A stretch of 39,239 bases of DNA from JAPLJQ01 sp037143735 (GTDB lineage Bacteria; Desulfobacterota; Syntrophia; Syntrophales; UBA2185). The notes below the pieces were generated by a model. The model was not told the origin of the DNA and made no database searches. It saw only the letters and a list, made by a program, of their open reading frames with translations. Shown one piece after another: positions 24,684-32,058 of this stretch. The stretch is taken from contig JBAWYD010000007.1 in the NCBI GenBank assembly GCA_037143735.1, positions 1 through 39,239 on the forward strand, read 5' to 3'. Numbering within the stretch: position 1 is the stretch's first letter; each line of letters starts with the position of its first letter. The translations under genes and the position numbers were made by a program.

Positions 24684-25721
24684 CTACAGAATCAACATGC
24701 AATCTCCATAACTGTAAAATCGGTATCGATGTTCGATAGCTTGGTCATAGGCCTTCCGGATCAGATCTTTGCCCCCGAAGGCACAGACGAGGAGAAAGAG
24801 GGATGATCTGGGTAGATGGAAATTTGTGAGTAATGTATTGACCCTCTTGAAACGATAACCGGGATAAATGAAAAGGTCTGTATGGGATGACCCCGGTTTT
24901 ACCTTGCCATTTTCATCAGTAGCCGATTCGATGACCCTTGTAGAGGTTGTTCCCACAGCAACGACATTTGAAGCGTTGTTCATGATATGAGAAACGTTGT
25001 CACTTATTTCGAAAAACTCTTTCTCCATGACATGGTTTTCCACATGATCCGTTTCAATGGGAAAAAATGTTCCATAACCGACATGGAGCGTTACAGAGGC
25101 AATCAGAACGTCATTTTTCTCAAGCGCATTGATAACATGATGAGAAAAGTGAAGCCCCGCGGTCGGTGCTGCGACTGATCCGGGGATTCTCGCATATATG
25201 GTTTGATACCTGTCAATATCTTCATCCCTTGATGTGCTTTTTTCCCGCTTGATGTAAGGCGGAAGCGGAGCGACTCCGAATTGATTCAGAAAACAATCAA
25301 AATCCATCCGCGTAATAAATGTGATGAGCCATTTTTTGTCAGTTATCCGATCAGTTATGATTCCCTCACAACCACTCTCAAAAAATATCCTGGCGCCGAG
25401 CTGAACTCTCTTGGCGGGTCTCAGCAGTACCTCCCATGTGGAACACTTTTGGGCTTCTTCAGATTTTTTTGAAAGGAGAAGTATCTCGATCAATCCGCCC
25501 GTTTCCTTTTTCCCGATTAATTTTGCGGGGATGACCTTCGAATCGTTAATGACCAGAACATCTTGCCTTTTTAAATAGTCCGGCAGGTTTAAAAAAATGT
25601 CATGGACAATGTTTCCCGTTGTTCTATTGATGACCATCATCCGGGACTGATCCCTCATCTCATGTGGTTGCTGGGCTATAAGTCCCTCGGGAAGATTGTA
25701 ATCAAAATCTCCTAATCTCAT
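24684..25721 (-). CDS. queA: S-adenosylmethionine:tRNA ribosyltransferase-isomerase
   Basis: This 345-residue protein starts with the typical FDYNLPEGLIAQQPHEMRDQSRMM and contains LPPYIKR, AAPTAGLHF and GTTSTRVIESA. It transfers a ribosyl group from SAM to preQ1 in tRNA, giving epoxyqueuosine. It is upstream of tgt by 55 bases. The window also holds folE2 and queD for the early steps of the pathway, but in a separate operon. Confidence 0.97.
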   Translation of the reverse strand: MRLGDFDYNLPEGLIAQQPHEMRDQSRMMVINRTTGNIVHDIFLNLPDYLKRQDVLVINDSKVIPAKLIGKKETGGLIEILLLSKKSEEAQKCSTWEVLLRPAKRVQLGARIFFESGCEGIITDRITDKKWLITFITRMDFDCFLNQFGVAPLPPYIKREKSTSRDEDIDRYQTIYARIPGSVAAPTAGLHFSHHVINALEKNDVLIASVTLHVGYGTFFPIETDHVENHVMEKEFFEISDNVSHIMNNASNVVAVGTTSTRVIESATDENGKVKPGSSHTDLFIYPGYRFKRVNTLLTNFHLPRSSLFLLVCAFGGKDLIRKAYDQAIEHRYRFYSYGDCMLIL

Positions 25722-25810
25722 TTAAGGTCGGGGCTCTTCCTTTCTTAAAGGTTTGGGGAATTGGGGAGGTAATCAGAAATGTTCATGAAAGTCAATGGAC
25801 TTGTTTTATT

Positions 25811-25999
25811 CTACGCACTCCTTCCAAAATACACAAGAATCAATCCGATGGCCATGACGAGCAGTCCCAATATCCGCAGGGTCGAGTCGGGAACATCACG
25901 TAATTTCAAGAGAAAAACCTTGACTTTTTCGGGAAAGGCAAAATAGGGGAGTCCTTCGATGATCAATACCACTCCCAACACACACAAAAAAAACTTCAT
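25811..25999 (-). CDS. DUF2065 family small membrane protein
   Basis: This is a 62-residue protein with two hydrophobic helices (about 3-20 and 40-58) and the sequence pattern EGLPYFAFPEKV, followed by LRILGLLVMAIGLILVYFGR, as in DUF2065 proteins. The function is unknown. The start overlaps the mazG stop by four bases (ATGA), which supports real translation. Confidence 0.85.
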   Translation of the reverse strand: MKFFLCVLGVVLIIEGLPYFAFPEKVKVFLLKLRDVPDSTLRILGLLVMAIGLILVYFGRSA

Positions 26000-26826
26000 G
26001 ATTTCCGACCATTATCCGCTTCGATCAATTTCGATTCATTCCATAGATCATCCATTTCTTCGAGGGAGGCCATCATGGGAGTTTTCCCGCTTGCCGCTAA
26101 CCGGTTTTCCAAATATTGAAATCTGTTTCCGAATTTATTTATAGCTGCCTTCAATGATTCTTCGGCACTCACATCGATAAATCGGCAGAAGTTTACCAGT
26201 GATAAAAAAAGATCGCCAATTTCTTCCTTGATTTTTTCATGGTCGTCAGATTCAAGAGCTGTTTTAAATTCAAGTAGTTCCTCTTCGACCTTAGAGAGAA
26301 CCTCGTCTGCCTTTACCCAATCAAAACCGACTTTCGATGCATTTTCGGTCATTTTTTGCGCTGCAAGCAAAGACGGCATAGAGCGGTTTATACCGGCCTG
26401 AATCACGCTGCCATCTTTATTCCTGTTTTCCGTGAATTTCTTGATGTCTTCCCAGTTCGATCGGATTTCCTCGATGTTGCTGACTTTTTTGTTTCCGAAG
26501 ACGTGAGGGTGCCGTCTGATCATTTTTTCTGTTACATCTTTCATGACATCAGAGATGTCGAAATCACCCGCCTCTTCTGAAATACCTGCAAGGAAAAAAA
26601 TCTGAAAAAGGAGATCGCCCAGTTCTTCTCTCAGTGCCGCAGGGCGCCCGCTCTCAATGGCGTCAATGACTTCATACGCCTCATCCATAAGGTATCCGGC
26701 AATATCTTTCTTTTTCTGTTGCCGGTCCCACAAACAACCTTCGGGAGATCGCAACCGGTGAATGATTTCCAGTAGCTTCTTCAGGCTCTTTTCAGTCCGG
26801 TGAAGGGAATCGTTCGTAAGCTTCAT
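25996..26826 (-). CDS. mazG: Nucleoside triphosphate pyrophosphohydrolase MazG
   Basis: This is a 276-residue protein with two tandem MazG domains. The first has CLWDRQQ, then YEVIDAIE and EELGDLLFQIFF; the second has KVEEELLEF and EEIGDLFLSLVNFCRF, each with the ExxE...ExxD metal-binding pattern. It hydrolyses NTPs and dNTPs to monophosphates, probably to clear damaged nucleotides or moderate alarmone levels. It overlaps the neighbouring genes by four bases on both sides, so it is deep inside an operon. Confidence 0.94.
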   Translation of the reverse strand: MKLTNDSLHRTEKSLKKLLEIIHRLRSPEGCLWDRQQKKKDIAGYLMDEAYEVIDAIESGRPAALREELGDLLFQIFFLAGISEEAGDFDISDVMKDVTEKMIRRHPHVFGNKKVSNIEEIRSNWEDIKKFTENRNKDGSVIQAGINRSMPSLLAAQKMTENASKVGFDWVKADEVLSKVEEELLEFKTALESDDHEKIKEEIGDLFLSLVNFCRFIDVSAEESLKAAINKFGNRFQYLENRLAASGKTPMMASLEEMDDLWNESKLIEADNGRKS

Positions 26827-28142
26827 TTCCCGCTGCCAACACAGAAAACATCCATGTCTTTATCCTGGAGATAGACGTAATCATACTCTCTTTTATTGGT
26901 TAAGGCGTATATCTCTTCTCCATGCTGTCTGCAATCGGGGCAGCTCATCCGGGGAATGATAATGGCAAAAATTCTATTACCCGTGTCTGCTTTGGAGTCA
27001 ATCATGACAAGCCCTCCGCACTGATCGCAGATTTTGACCGTTTCTTCCTGATTTTCCCTGATTCCGTCCGTATCGTAATAGATATTTTTTTTTCGCTTTG
27101 TGTATCTGGCGCTTCCGACGAGATTTTTTTTCATGGATTCTCTGTTTTTCCAGAGACTGTAAATCTGCACAGCTTCCTGCTCTATATGTTTTCTGATTTC
27201 ATCGGATTGTTTAACGCTGTTGGGATTGAAATTCGGTTCCCTGACATGACTGTAATCGAGGCCTGCCATTGCCAGAATAATGCCGACATTGACATAAGGG
27301 AGGGCATGTTCAATGGAGTATCCACCCTCCAGAACTGCAATATCCGGAGACAGCTTTTCATTCAACAAGGCATATCCCTGAGCGGTAAAGCGCATATTGG
27401 TAATGGGATCCGTGTAGTGGTTGTCCTGCCCCGCCGAGTTTATTACAAAATCAGGCTTAAATTCTTCAAGGATGGGCAGGATTACGTTGTCCAGTACAAA
27501 ATGAAAGCCTTCATCCGATGTACCTGGCGGGAGGGGGATGTTTATGGTCGCTCCCAGGGCATTGGGGCCGCCAAACTCCTCATGGAATCCCGAGCCGGGA
27601 TAGAGGGTTCTGCCGTCCTGATGAACGGAAATGCAGAGGACGTTCGGGTCATTCCAGTAGATGTCCTGTGTTCCGTCTCCGTGGTGGCAATCCGTATCAA
27701 CAATGGCAATTCTCTTGATACCATAGTTTTTCCTGATATATTCAACCATGATCGCTTCGATATTGACATTACAGAAGCCGCGGGCGCCGTGTACAACAAG
27801 CATGGCGTGATGCCCCGGAGGCCTGACGAGGGCGAAGGCGTTATCAACCTCTTTCCTGAGGACCTTTTCCGCTGCCGTAATAGCTCCACCGGCCGAGATG
27901 AGGTGGGATTCTGTGATGACTCTTTCTGCATCGGGAACGCAGATGTGGACACGGTTGATATCATCAACCGTTGCAATACCAGGTTTGTATTCGATAATAT
28001 TGTCAAAGTCGAGCAGTCCTTCTTCGAACACCTGGTCCTGAGTATAAAGAAGCCGTTCCTCCCGTTCCGGGTGTGTTGGAGATATAGCCCAGTCAAAGGC
28101 GGGAAAGAAGACGAGGCCCGTTTTTCTTCTTTTTTTCAACAT
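26823..28142 (-). CDS. Histone-deacetylase-family (AcuC/HDAC-like) Zn-dependent deacetylase with C-terminal zinc ribbon
   Basis: This is a 439-residue protein. Residues of about 8-310 match the arginase/deacetylase fold: active-site H111-H112 in RPPGHHA, zinc ligands D151 and H153 in DTDCHHGDGT, a third Asp at about 240 in SAGQDNHYTDP (Q where F is usual) and the catalytic Tyr275 in LEGGY. Bacterial members remove acetyl groups from polyamines or from acetyl-lysine in enzymes such as acetyl-CoA synthetase. After about residue 360 comes an added domain with C372, C375, C401 and C404, a zinc-ribbon pattern not usual in AcuC. The gene overlaps its neighbours. The substrate is not known. Confidence 0.9.
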   Translation of the reverse strand: MLKKRRKTGLVFFPAFDWAISPTHPEREERLLYTQDQVFEEGLLDFDNIIEYKPGIATVDDINRVHICVPDAERVITESHLISAGGAITAAEKVLRKEVDNAFALVRPPGHHAMLVVHGARGFCNVNIEAIMVEYIRKNYGIKRIAIVDTDCHHGDGTQDIYWNDPNVLCISVHQDGRTLYPGSGFHEEFGGPNALGATINIPLPPGTSDEGFHFVLDNVILPILEEFKPDFVINSAGQDNHYTDPITNMRFTAQGYALLNEKLSPDIAVLEGGYSIEHALPYVNVGIILAMAGLDYSHVREPNFNPNSVKQSDEIRKHIEQEAVQIYSLWKNRESMKKNLVGSARYTKRKKNIYYDTDGIRENQEETVKICDQCGGLVMIDSKADTGNRIFAIIIPRMSCPDCRQHGEEIYALTNKREYDYVYLQDKDMDVFCVGSGK

Positions 28143-29812
28143 ATTCCATTCCCCCTTTTGTACCCGGCTATTAACCCCGGTTTGACTTGAACCTTTAACC
28201 TGATGTTTTTACCCGTTGTGTAATATTCCCTTACCATATTGAATTCTTGATCTTCAATAACCTCGATTTCCAAATCTTCCTCTTTGGCTCCCAATTTTAA
28301 GGCCTTCTCTTTTAGTGTTTTAATGCCGATTCTGAGAGCATCATCTTTTGTAAATGTGGACGGTATGGCGGTTTGAACACCTTCCTGACCGATGATAAGG
28401 GTTCCTCTTTCCGTATCGGCAAGAAGTGTGAGTTCTGCCGTTGTCCGGGCGAGGGCAGCCCCGATGGCGTTGGCTACTTCTGCGTGTTCCGGCACGTAGG
28501 CAGGGCAGCCCAACAACTCCCCAAGGATGCCGGATATGGAATGCGCGGGCCCTCCAACGACATATAATGCCACGGGCTTTAATTTCTTCACCTCAAACAT
28601 TTCGTAGATCGTATATACAGGCTTGTTGTTAATTTCTTCGATCATCCCATTGATCTGGGATACAATCTGACGGCACATATGATCTATGATAACTCTGGCT
28701 GTATCTGTAACAGAACCATTCATCTTAGCGGCTATGTCCATTACCGACTGCACAGCCCTTTCTTTGTCACCGATTTCGGTCATGCCCAGAACGATCATGG
28801 CATCTGTCGGCGTAGGGCATGGCCCTCCAAAGGCAGCGGCTGGGCCCTCCCGTTCAGGACCAATCGTAATCTGATTATTTTGAAGTTTGACCCTGCTGTC
28901 TCCGCCGAGCCCTATGGATTTTGTGTGCAACCCTCTGATCAATGTTTTATGACCATTTATGGTAACACCAACAACTTCCAGAAGAGGTGATCCGTCTGCA
29001 AAAATAGCGATGTCTGTTGTCGTGCCGCCTATATCGATGGCTATGGCGTCTTCCCTGCGATCAAACATGCTCATAATACCCATAATGCTGGCAGCGGGTC
29101 CGGAAAGTATTGTCTGGACGGGAAGTTCAACAGACTGGGTTATATCTATCGTTCCTCCGTCCGCCTTCAGGATATAAATGGGGACCTCAAACCCCCACTG
29201 GTTAACAAAATTCAGGACCTGTCTTACGAAATCGTTGTACAGCTCCCATATGGCGGCATTGAGATAGGTCGTTGAGATGCGCCTGGGAAAATTGAGATGT
29301 CCTGACATCCTGTGACCAAGAGATACATGTCTAAAACCATCACGAATGATTTCGTCGATCATTATTTCCTGGTCGGGGTTTCTTGTTGAAAATTTTCCTA
29401 CGATACCAACATGTTGAATCCCTTTTTCTTTAAAGAGCGTGCTTATCTTGGATACCTCATTTTGATCTATCTCCGTAATTTCAATACCCCGATGATTGAC
29501 ATAACCGGAGACGAAATGCGTATCTTCATTGATTGTCAAAAGGGATGGGGGAAGTCCGGGACCGCTTACAAGAATGAGGCTGACCCTGTCTGCCTTATTC
29601 TGAACGATGGCATTCGTGGAAATGGTGGTGCTAAGGACGATACGTTTAAGTTTTTCTAAATTTTCTCCCCTCAACAATTCAGACGTCACACATAAGAGTG
29701 AATCTATTAAGTTCTTTTCATTTGTCCTGGTCTTCATCTTTTTCTTCACTTTCAGATCTTCAATCAGGACCGCATCTGTGTGTGTACCTCCTACGTCAAT
29801 GCCTAAAATCAT
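28136..29812 (-). CDS. Hydantoinase A / oxoprolinase-family protein without a HyuB partner
   Basis: This 558-residue protein has the actin-like ATPase fold: phosphate-binding GIDVGGTHTDAV at 4-15, and a second DIGGTTTDIAIF from D260. Hydantoinase A subunits hydrolyse ATP to drive opening of cyclic amides and normally act with a HyuB chain; none is encoded here. The length is shorter than typical HyuA (about 680). It is the first gene of the long operon ending at lepB and overlaps the deacetylase gene by seven bases. The substrate is unknown. Confidence 0.88.
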   Translation of the reverse strand: MILGIDVGGTHTDAVLIEDLKVKKKMKTRTNEKNLIDSLLCVTSELLRGENLEKLKRIVLSTTISTNAIVQNKADRVSLILVSGPGLPPSLLTINEDTHFVSGYVNHRGIEITEIDQNEVSKISTLFKEKGIQHVGIVGKFSTRNPDQEIMIDEIIRDGFRHVSLGHRMSGHLNFPRRISTTYLNAAIWELYNDFVRQVLNFVNQWGFEVPIYILKADGGTIDITQSVELPVQTILSGPAASIMGIMSMFDRREDAIAIDIGGTTTDIAIFADGSPLLEVVGVTINGHKTLIRGLHTKSIGLGGDSRVKLQNNQITIGPEREGPAAAFGGPCPTPTDAMIVLGMTEIGDKERAVQSVMDIAAKMNGSVTDTARVIIDHMCRQIVSQINGMIEEINNKPVYTIYEMFEVKKLKPVALYVVGGPAHSISGILGELLGCPAYVPEHAEVANAIGAALARTTAELTLLADTERGTLIIGQEGVQTAIPSTFTKDDALRIGIKTLKEKALKLGAKEEDLEIEVIEDQEFNMVREYYTTGKNIRLKVQVKPGLIAGYKRGNGIC

Positions 29813-29844
29813 TATCCCACTCCCTGGTTATGCAATGAATTTGC

Positions 29845-29873
29845 CTTATATAATTATAAATTTGTCTTGACAA
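29845..29873 (-). promoter_or_regulatory. Promoter of the hyuA-to-lepB operon
   Basis: On the minus strand TTGTCA (29873-29868) and TATAAG (29850-29845) are separated by exactly 17 bases; each matches five of six consensus positions. The predicted start, near 29838, lies about 26 bases before the ATG at 29812. Its -35 overlaps the -35 of the divergent promoter at 29867-29894. Confidence 0.65.
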
Positions 29874-29894
29874 GGCAAAAAAAAAGCGTATTTT
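29867..29894 (+). promoter_or_regulatory. Promoter of the Pro/Ala-rich lipoprotein gene
   Basis: A perfect TTGACA (29867-29872) is followed after 16 bases, including nine A in a row, by TATTTT (29889-29894), four of six matches to the -10. Transcription would start near 29901, about 60 bases before the ATG at 29961. The A-tract would bend the spacer. The -35 shares bases with the divergent promoter within a TTGTC/GACAA palindrome. Confidence 0.5.
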
Positions 29895-29960
29895 CTCGTC
29901 GCTCTTGAAGGGTATAGACGTTATCCCGATGGAAAAATCTTGAAAGGAGGTGATACGAGA

Positions 29961-30179
29961 ATGAAGAGGGTATTTGCTGTATTCATTTCACTGTTGTTTT
30001 TTGTTACATTATCATTCGCAGTGGTTGGTTGCCAGAAAGCAGAAGAGAAGAAACCTGCGGAGCCTGTCAAGAAGGAAGTTCCGGCTCCAGCTCCGGCGCC
30101 TGCTCCTGCTCCTGCTCCTGGAACAGTTCCCGCTCCCGCAGCACCTGCACCAGCAGCTCCGGCTCCAGCGGCAAAGTAA
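29961..30179 (+). CDS. Small Pro/Ala-rich lipoprotein
   Basis: This is a 72-residue precursor. A basic start and hydrophobic signal (residues 1-22) lead to a VVGC lipobox with Cys24 as the lipidation site. The mature part begins with a Lys/Glu-rich stretch and then becomes a run of Pro-Ala dipeptides to the C-terminus. This suggests a flexible periplasmic spacer attached to a membrane, perhaps reaching to or binding the cell wall. An exceptionally strong Shine-Dalgarno (AAAGGAGG at 29943-29950) and its own promoter and terminator suggest high expression. The ATG 29961 is chosen over an upstream TTG because that TTG precedes the Shine-Dalgarno. The family is not recognised. Confidence 0.85.
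   Translation: MKRVFAVFISLLFFVTLSFAVVGCQKAEEKKPAEPVKKEVPAPAPAPAPAPAPGTVPAPAAPAPAAPAPAAK
30062..30172 (+). repeat. Pro-Ala codon repeat within the lipoprotein gene
   Basis: GCTCC/CCTGC-type hexamers coding for Pro-Ala are repeated, with six-base periodicity, through most of the 3' half of the gene. Codons vary (CCG, CCT, CCA with GCT, GCG, GCA), so the repetition is old enough to have diverged. Length variation between related strains by slippage is likely. Confidence 0.7.
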
Positions 30180-30210
30180 TATCTTTACTTAGGGGTTCTG
30201 TAAAAATTAG

Positions 30211-30252
30211 ACAAACCGGGTACTCAACATTTGAATATCCGGTTTGTTTTTT
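30211..30252 (+). terminator. Rho-independent terminator of the lipoprotein gene
   Basis: ACAAACCGG at 30211-30219 pairs perfectly with CCGGTTTGT at 30239-30247, and the inner TACTCAA/TTGAATA arms extend the stem with one mismatch. A T-run to 30252 follows immediately. The gene upstream is thus a single-gene unit. Confidence 0.88.
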
Positions 30253-30463
30253 ATTATTGAAAGATTTTTTCGTTTTGTGATTGCCGTTCTTTTGTGTTAA
30301 AGTGAAAACATATATCGACTTTATTACTCCGGCAATTAAACATATCAAATGTCATCGTTTCGTAAAAAGTCCTAAATGAGCTAAAATTCGACTTTTCGCG
30401 GGAATGACAAAAACGGGACAAATTCAACTCTTTACGAGTTCATTAAAATTAGGAGGTAAGGAT

Positions 30464-30835
30464 ATGTCAAGTAAAGCGGATGATTTTATTAAAGGGTTAC
30501 TCATTGGAGGGTTGATGGGCGCTGTTATAGGCATTCTCTATGCTCCCAAGAGTGGCAAGGAAACACGGGAAGAGATCGGACGAAAAGCAGAAGATCTGAT
30601 GGTAAAGGCTAAAGAGGAATACGAAGCGGCTCTTGAAAAAAGCAAGAAGGCTTATGAAGCTGCCGTGAAGCACTTGAAGCAGATGGAATCTTCTGCAAAA
30701 GAAAAAGTTGAAGAGATGGAAGAAAAGGTGGGTGAACTTGCCGAACGGGGGAAAGATACCCTTCAGGACACCAAAAGCCGCTTTAAAAAAGCGATAGATG
30801 CAGGTGTTGACGCATTCAAAGAGGAAAAGGGATAG
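30464..30835 (+). CDS. YtxH-like membrane-anchored coiled-coil protein
   Basis: This is a 123-residue protein. An N-terminal glycine-rich membrane helix (LLIGGLMGAVIGILYAP, about 11-27) is followed by KSGKETREEI, the hallmark of YtxH-type proteins, and then by a long, highly charged helix (about 35-115) predicted to form a coiled coil. These proteins are linked to stress responses in several bacteria, but their action is unknown. ATG 30464 is chosen for the AGGAGG at 30451-30456. The DUF948-like gene follows 41 bases on, a common pairing. Confidence 0.88.
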   Translation: MSSKADDFIKGLLIGGLMGAVIGILYAPKSGKETREEIGRKAEDLMVKAKEEYEAALEKSKKAYEAAVKHLKQMESSAKEKVEEMEEKVGELAERGKDTLQDTKSRFKKAIDAGVDAFKEEKG

Positions 30836-30876
30836 ACGCAACCCGATATATCAGCTTAACGTAAAGGAGAATACCT

Positions 30877-31263
30877 ATGTATCTGGAGATTAGTGTGGTT
30901 ATTCTAAGTGTTGTGTTTCTCCTGATTGCGGCTTTATCCATTCCTCTTCTCATCCAGATCTGGCGAACTGCAAAAAGCATCACGGCTACCCTGAATCTGC
31001 TGAATCAAAGTCTGCCGGGCATCCTGAAAAATTTAGATGAGATCACTGCAAATATAAACAAGGCAACGTATGCGGCAAATAATCAAATCGAAAGCATTTC
31101 TCTTGTCGTTAGGCGTGTACAGGGTGTGTTGGAGCTCTTCCTTGACTTCGAACAAATCTTGAGAGAAAGTCTCAGACTTCCTCTCTTCAAGACAATCAAA
31201 ACAGCAACTGCCGCGTTAAAGGGGGTTCGGGTTTTTCTCGACGTGTTTCGTTCTTCTCGTTAA
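30877..31263 (+). CDS. DUF948-like membrane-anchored helical protein
   Basis: This is a 128-residue protein with one N-terminal membrane helix (about 5-28) and a long amphipathic helical region (LNLLNQSLPGILKNLDEITANINK), as in DUF948 proteins, which often sit next to YtxH-like genes. No enzymatic motif is visible. It probably forms a membrane-attached coiled-coil with its neighbour. AAAGGAG precedes the ATG at 30877. Confidence 0.78.
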   Translation: MYLEISVVILSVVFLLIAALSIPLLIQIWRTAKSITATLNLLNQSLPGILKNLDEITANINKATYAANNQIESISLVVRRVQGVLELFLDFEQILRESLRLPLFKTIKTATAALKGVRVFLDVFRSSR

Positions 31264-31371
31264 GGGGGAACATGTCCCCCGCATTTCAACTTGCAGATCC
31301 TGTTTTTCCTTTTCGGAATGCCAGGTCCTGAGGAGGTGGAAGAGGAATCTTTAATTGAAGGGAGGAAAATC

Positions 31372-31845
31372 GTGTCCCGCATTAGTTTTGGAAACAAGTG
31401 GGGGCGAGTTCGTACCATCACCGCCAAAGACAAGCCGTCATCAACAAAATCCGCAGAGGAAGTTATCCGGGATCTGAAGAAGGATACGCGGAATCTTCCG
31501 AATGAGGAGTATCGTGAACGGTCACTCACCCTTCATGGCCTAATTTGCGCAAGGTGCAGCCGGGAATTTGGTGACTCGCAACGTCAACTTCTGACGGTTC
31601 ACCATAAGGATGGCAATCACCATAACAACCCTCAAGATGGGAGTAACTGGGAGAATCTCTGCGTCTATTGTCATGAGGATGTTCATAGCCGGGAACTTCT
31701 TGGAGACTATCTGGAGGGGATATCGGGACGAAGTGAGTGCGTCCTTACGTATGAGGACCATGGCGCCGGAGATAAAACAGATTCAGACACGGGCTCTCTC
31801 GGAGAAAAATTAAAAAAGGCCTTGCAGAAAAAGGAGCAACGGTGA
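31372..31845 (+). CDS. YajD-like HNH nuclease-family protein
   Basis: This is a 157-residue protein. The HNH/zinc core resembles E. coli YajD: C59 and C62, then TVHHKDGNHHNNPQDGSNW with H77-H78 and the Asn pair at 85-86, and C97, C100, H101 and H105. The cysteines bind structural zinc, and the His/Asn would form the nuclease metal site. The N-terminal 40 residues and C-terminal 45 charged residues extend beyond YajD. The true role of YajD is unknown. The start is taken as GTG 31372, with GGAGG at 31361-31365; an open frame further upstream lacks a ribosome site. Confidence 0.82.
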   Translation: MSRISFGNKWGRVRTITAKDKPSSTKSAEEVIRDLKKDTRNLPNEEYRERSLTLHGLICARCSREFGDSQRQLLTVHHKDGNHHNNPQDGSNWENLCVYCHEDVHSRELLGDYLEGISGRSECVLTYEDHGAGDKTDSDTGSLGEKLKKALQKKEQR

Positions 31846-31857
31846 TGATCCGGAGGG

Positions 31858-32058
31858 TTACTTGATCGTAATTTTAAATTTGTCTTTATGCGTAACCGTT
31901 TTGTCTCCTACGGATGTTCCACAGTACACACAACTGTAATCATATTTGTCACCATTGGACAGGATCAACAGGAGTTTTTTTCGCACCGGAACTGCCCTTT
32001 TACAGGCAGGGCAGAACAGCTCTGTTGCATCGAAGTCTCCGTAACTTGCCCGTTTCAT
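31858..32058 (-). CDS. Small zinc-ribbon protein
   Basis: This is a 66-residue protein with two CxxC knuckles, CPAC near residue 16-19 and CVYC near 43-46, spaced about 25 apart, as in a zinc ribbon. It is basic otherwise. No catalytic motif is present. It starts at ATG 32058, which overlaps the stop of the NAD synthetase gene by four bases, so it is cotranslated with it. A nucleic-acid- or protein-binding role is likely but not shown. Confidence 0.72.
   Translation of the reverse strand: MKRASYGDFDATELFCPACKRAVPVRKKLLLILSNGDKYDYSCVYCGTSVGDKTVTHKDKFKITIK

Noticed and set aside
26922..28190. Long plus-strand open frame (422 codons) opposite the deacetylase gene
   Set aside because: The minus-strand frame has complete HDAC motifs, a ribosome site and operon overlaps. 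The plus frame has no recognisable domain and is a shadow caused by codon bias.
31291..31371. Upstream extension of the HNH gene
   Set aside because: No ribosome site precedes the TTG at 31291 or the ATG at 31318, whereas GGAGG sits 6 bases before GTG 31372.
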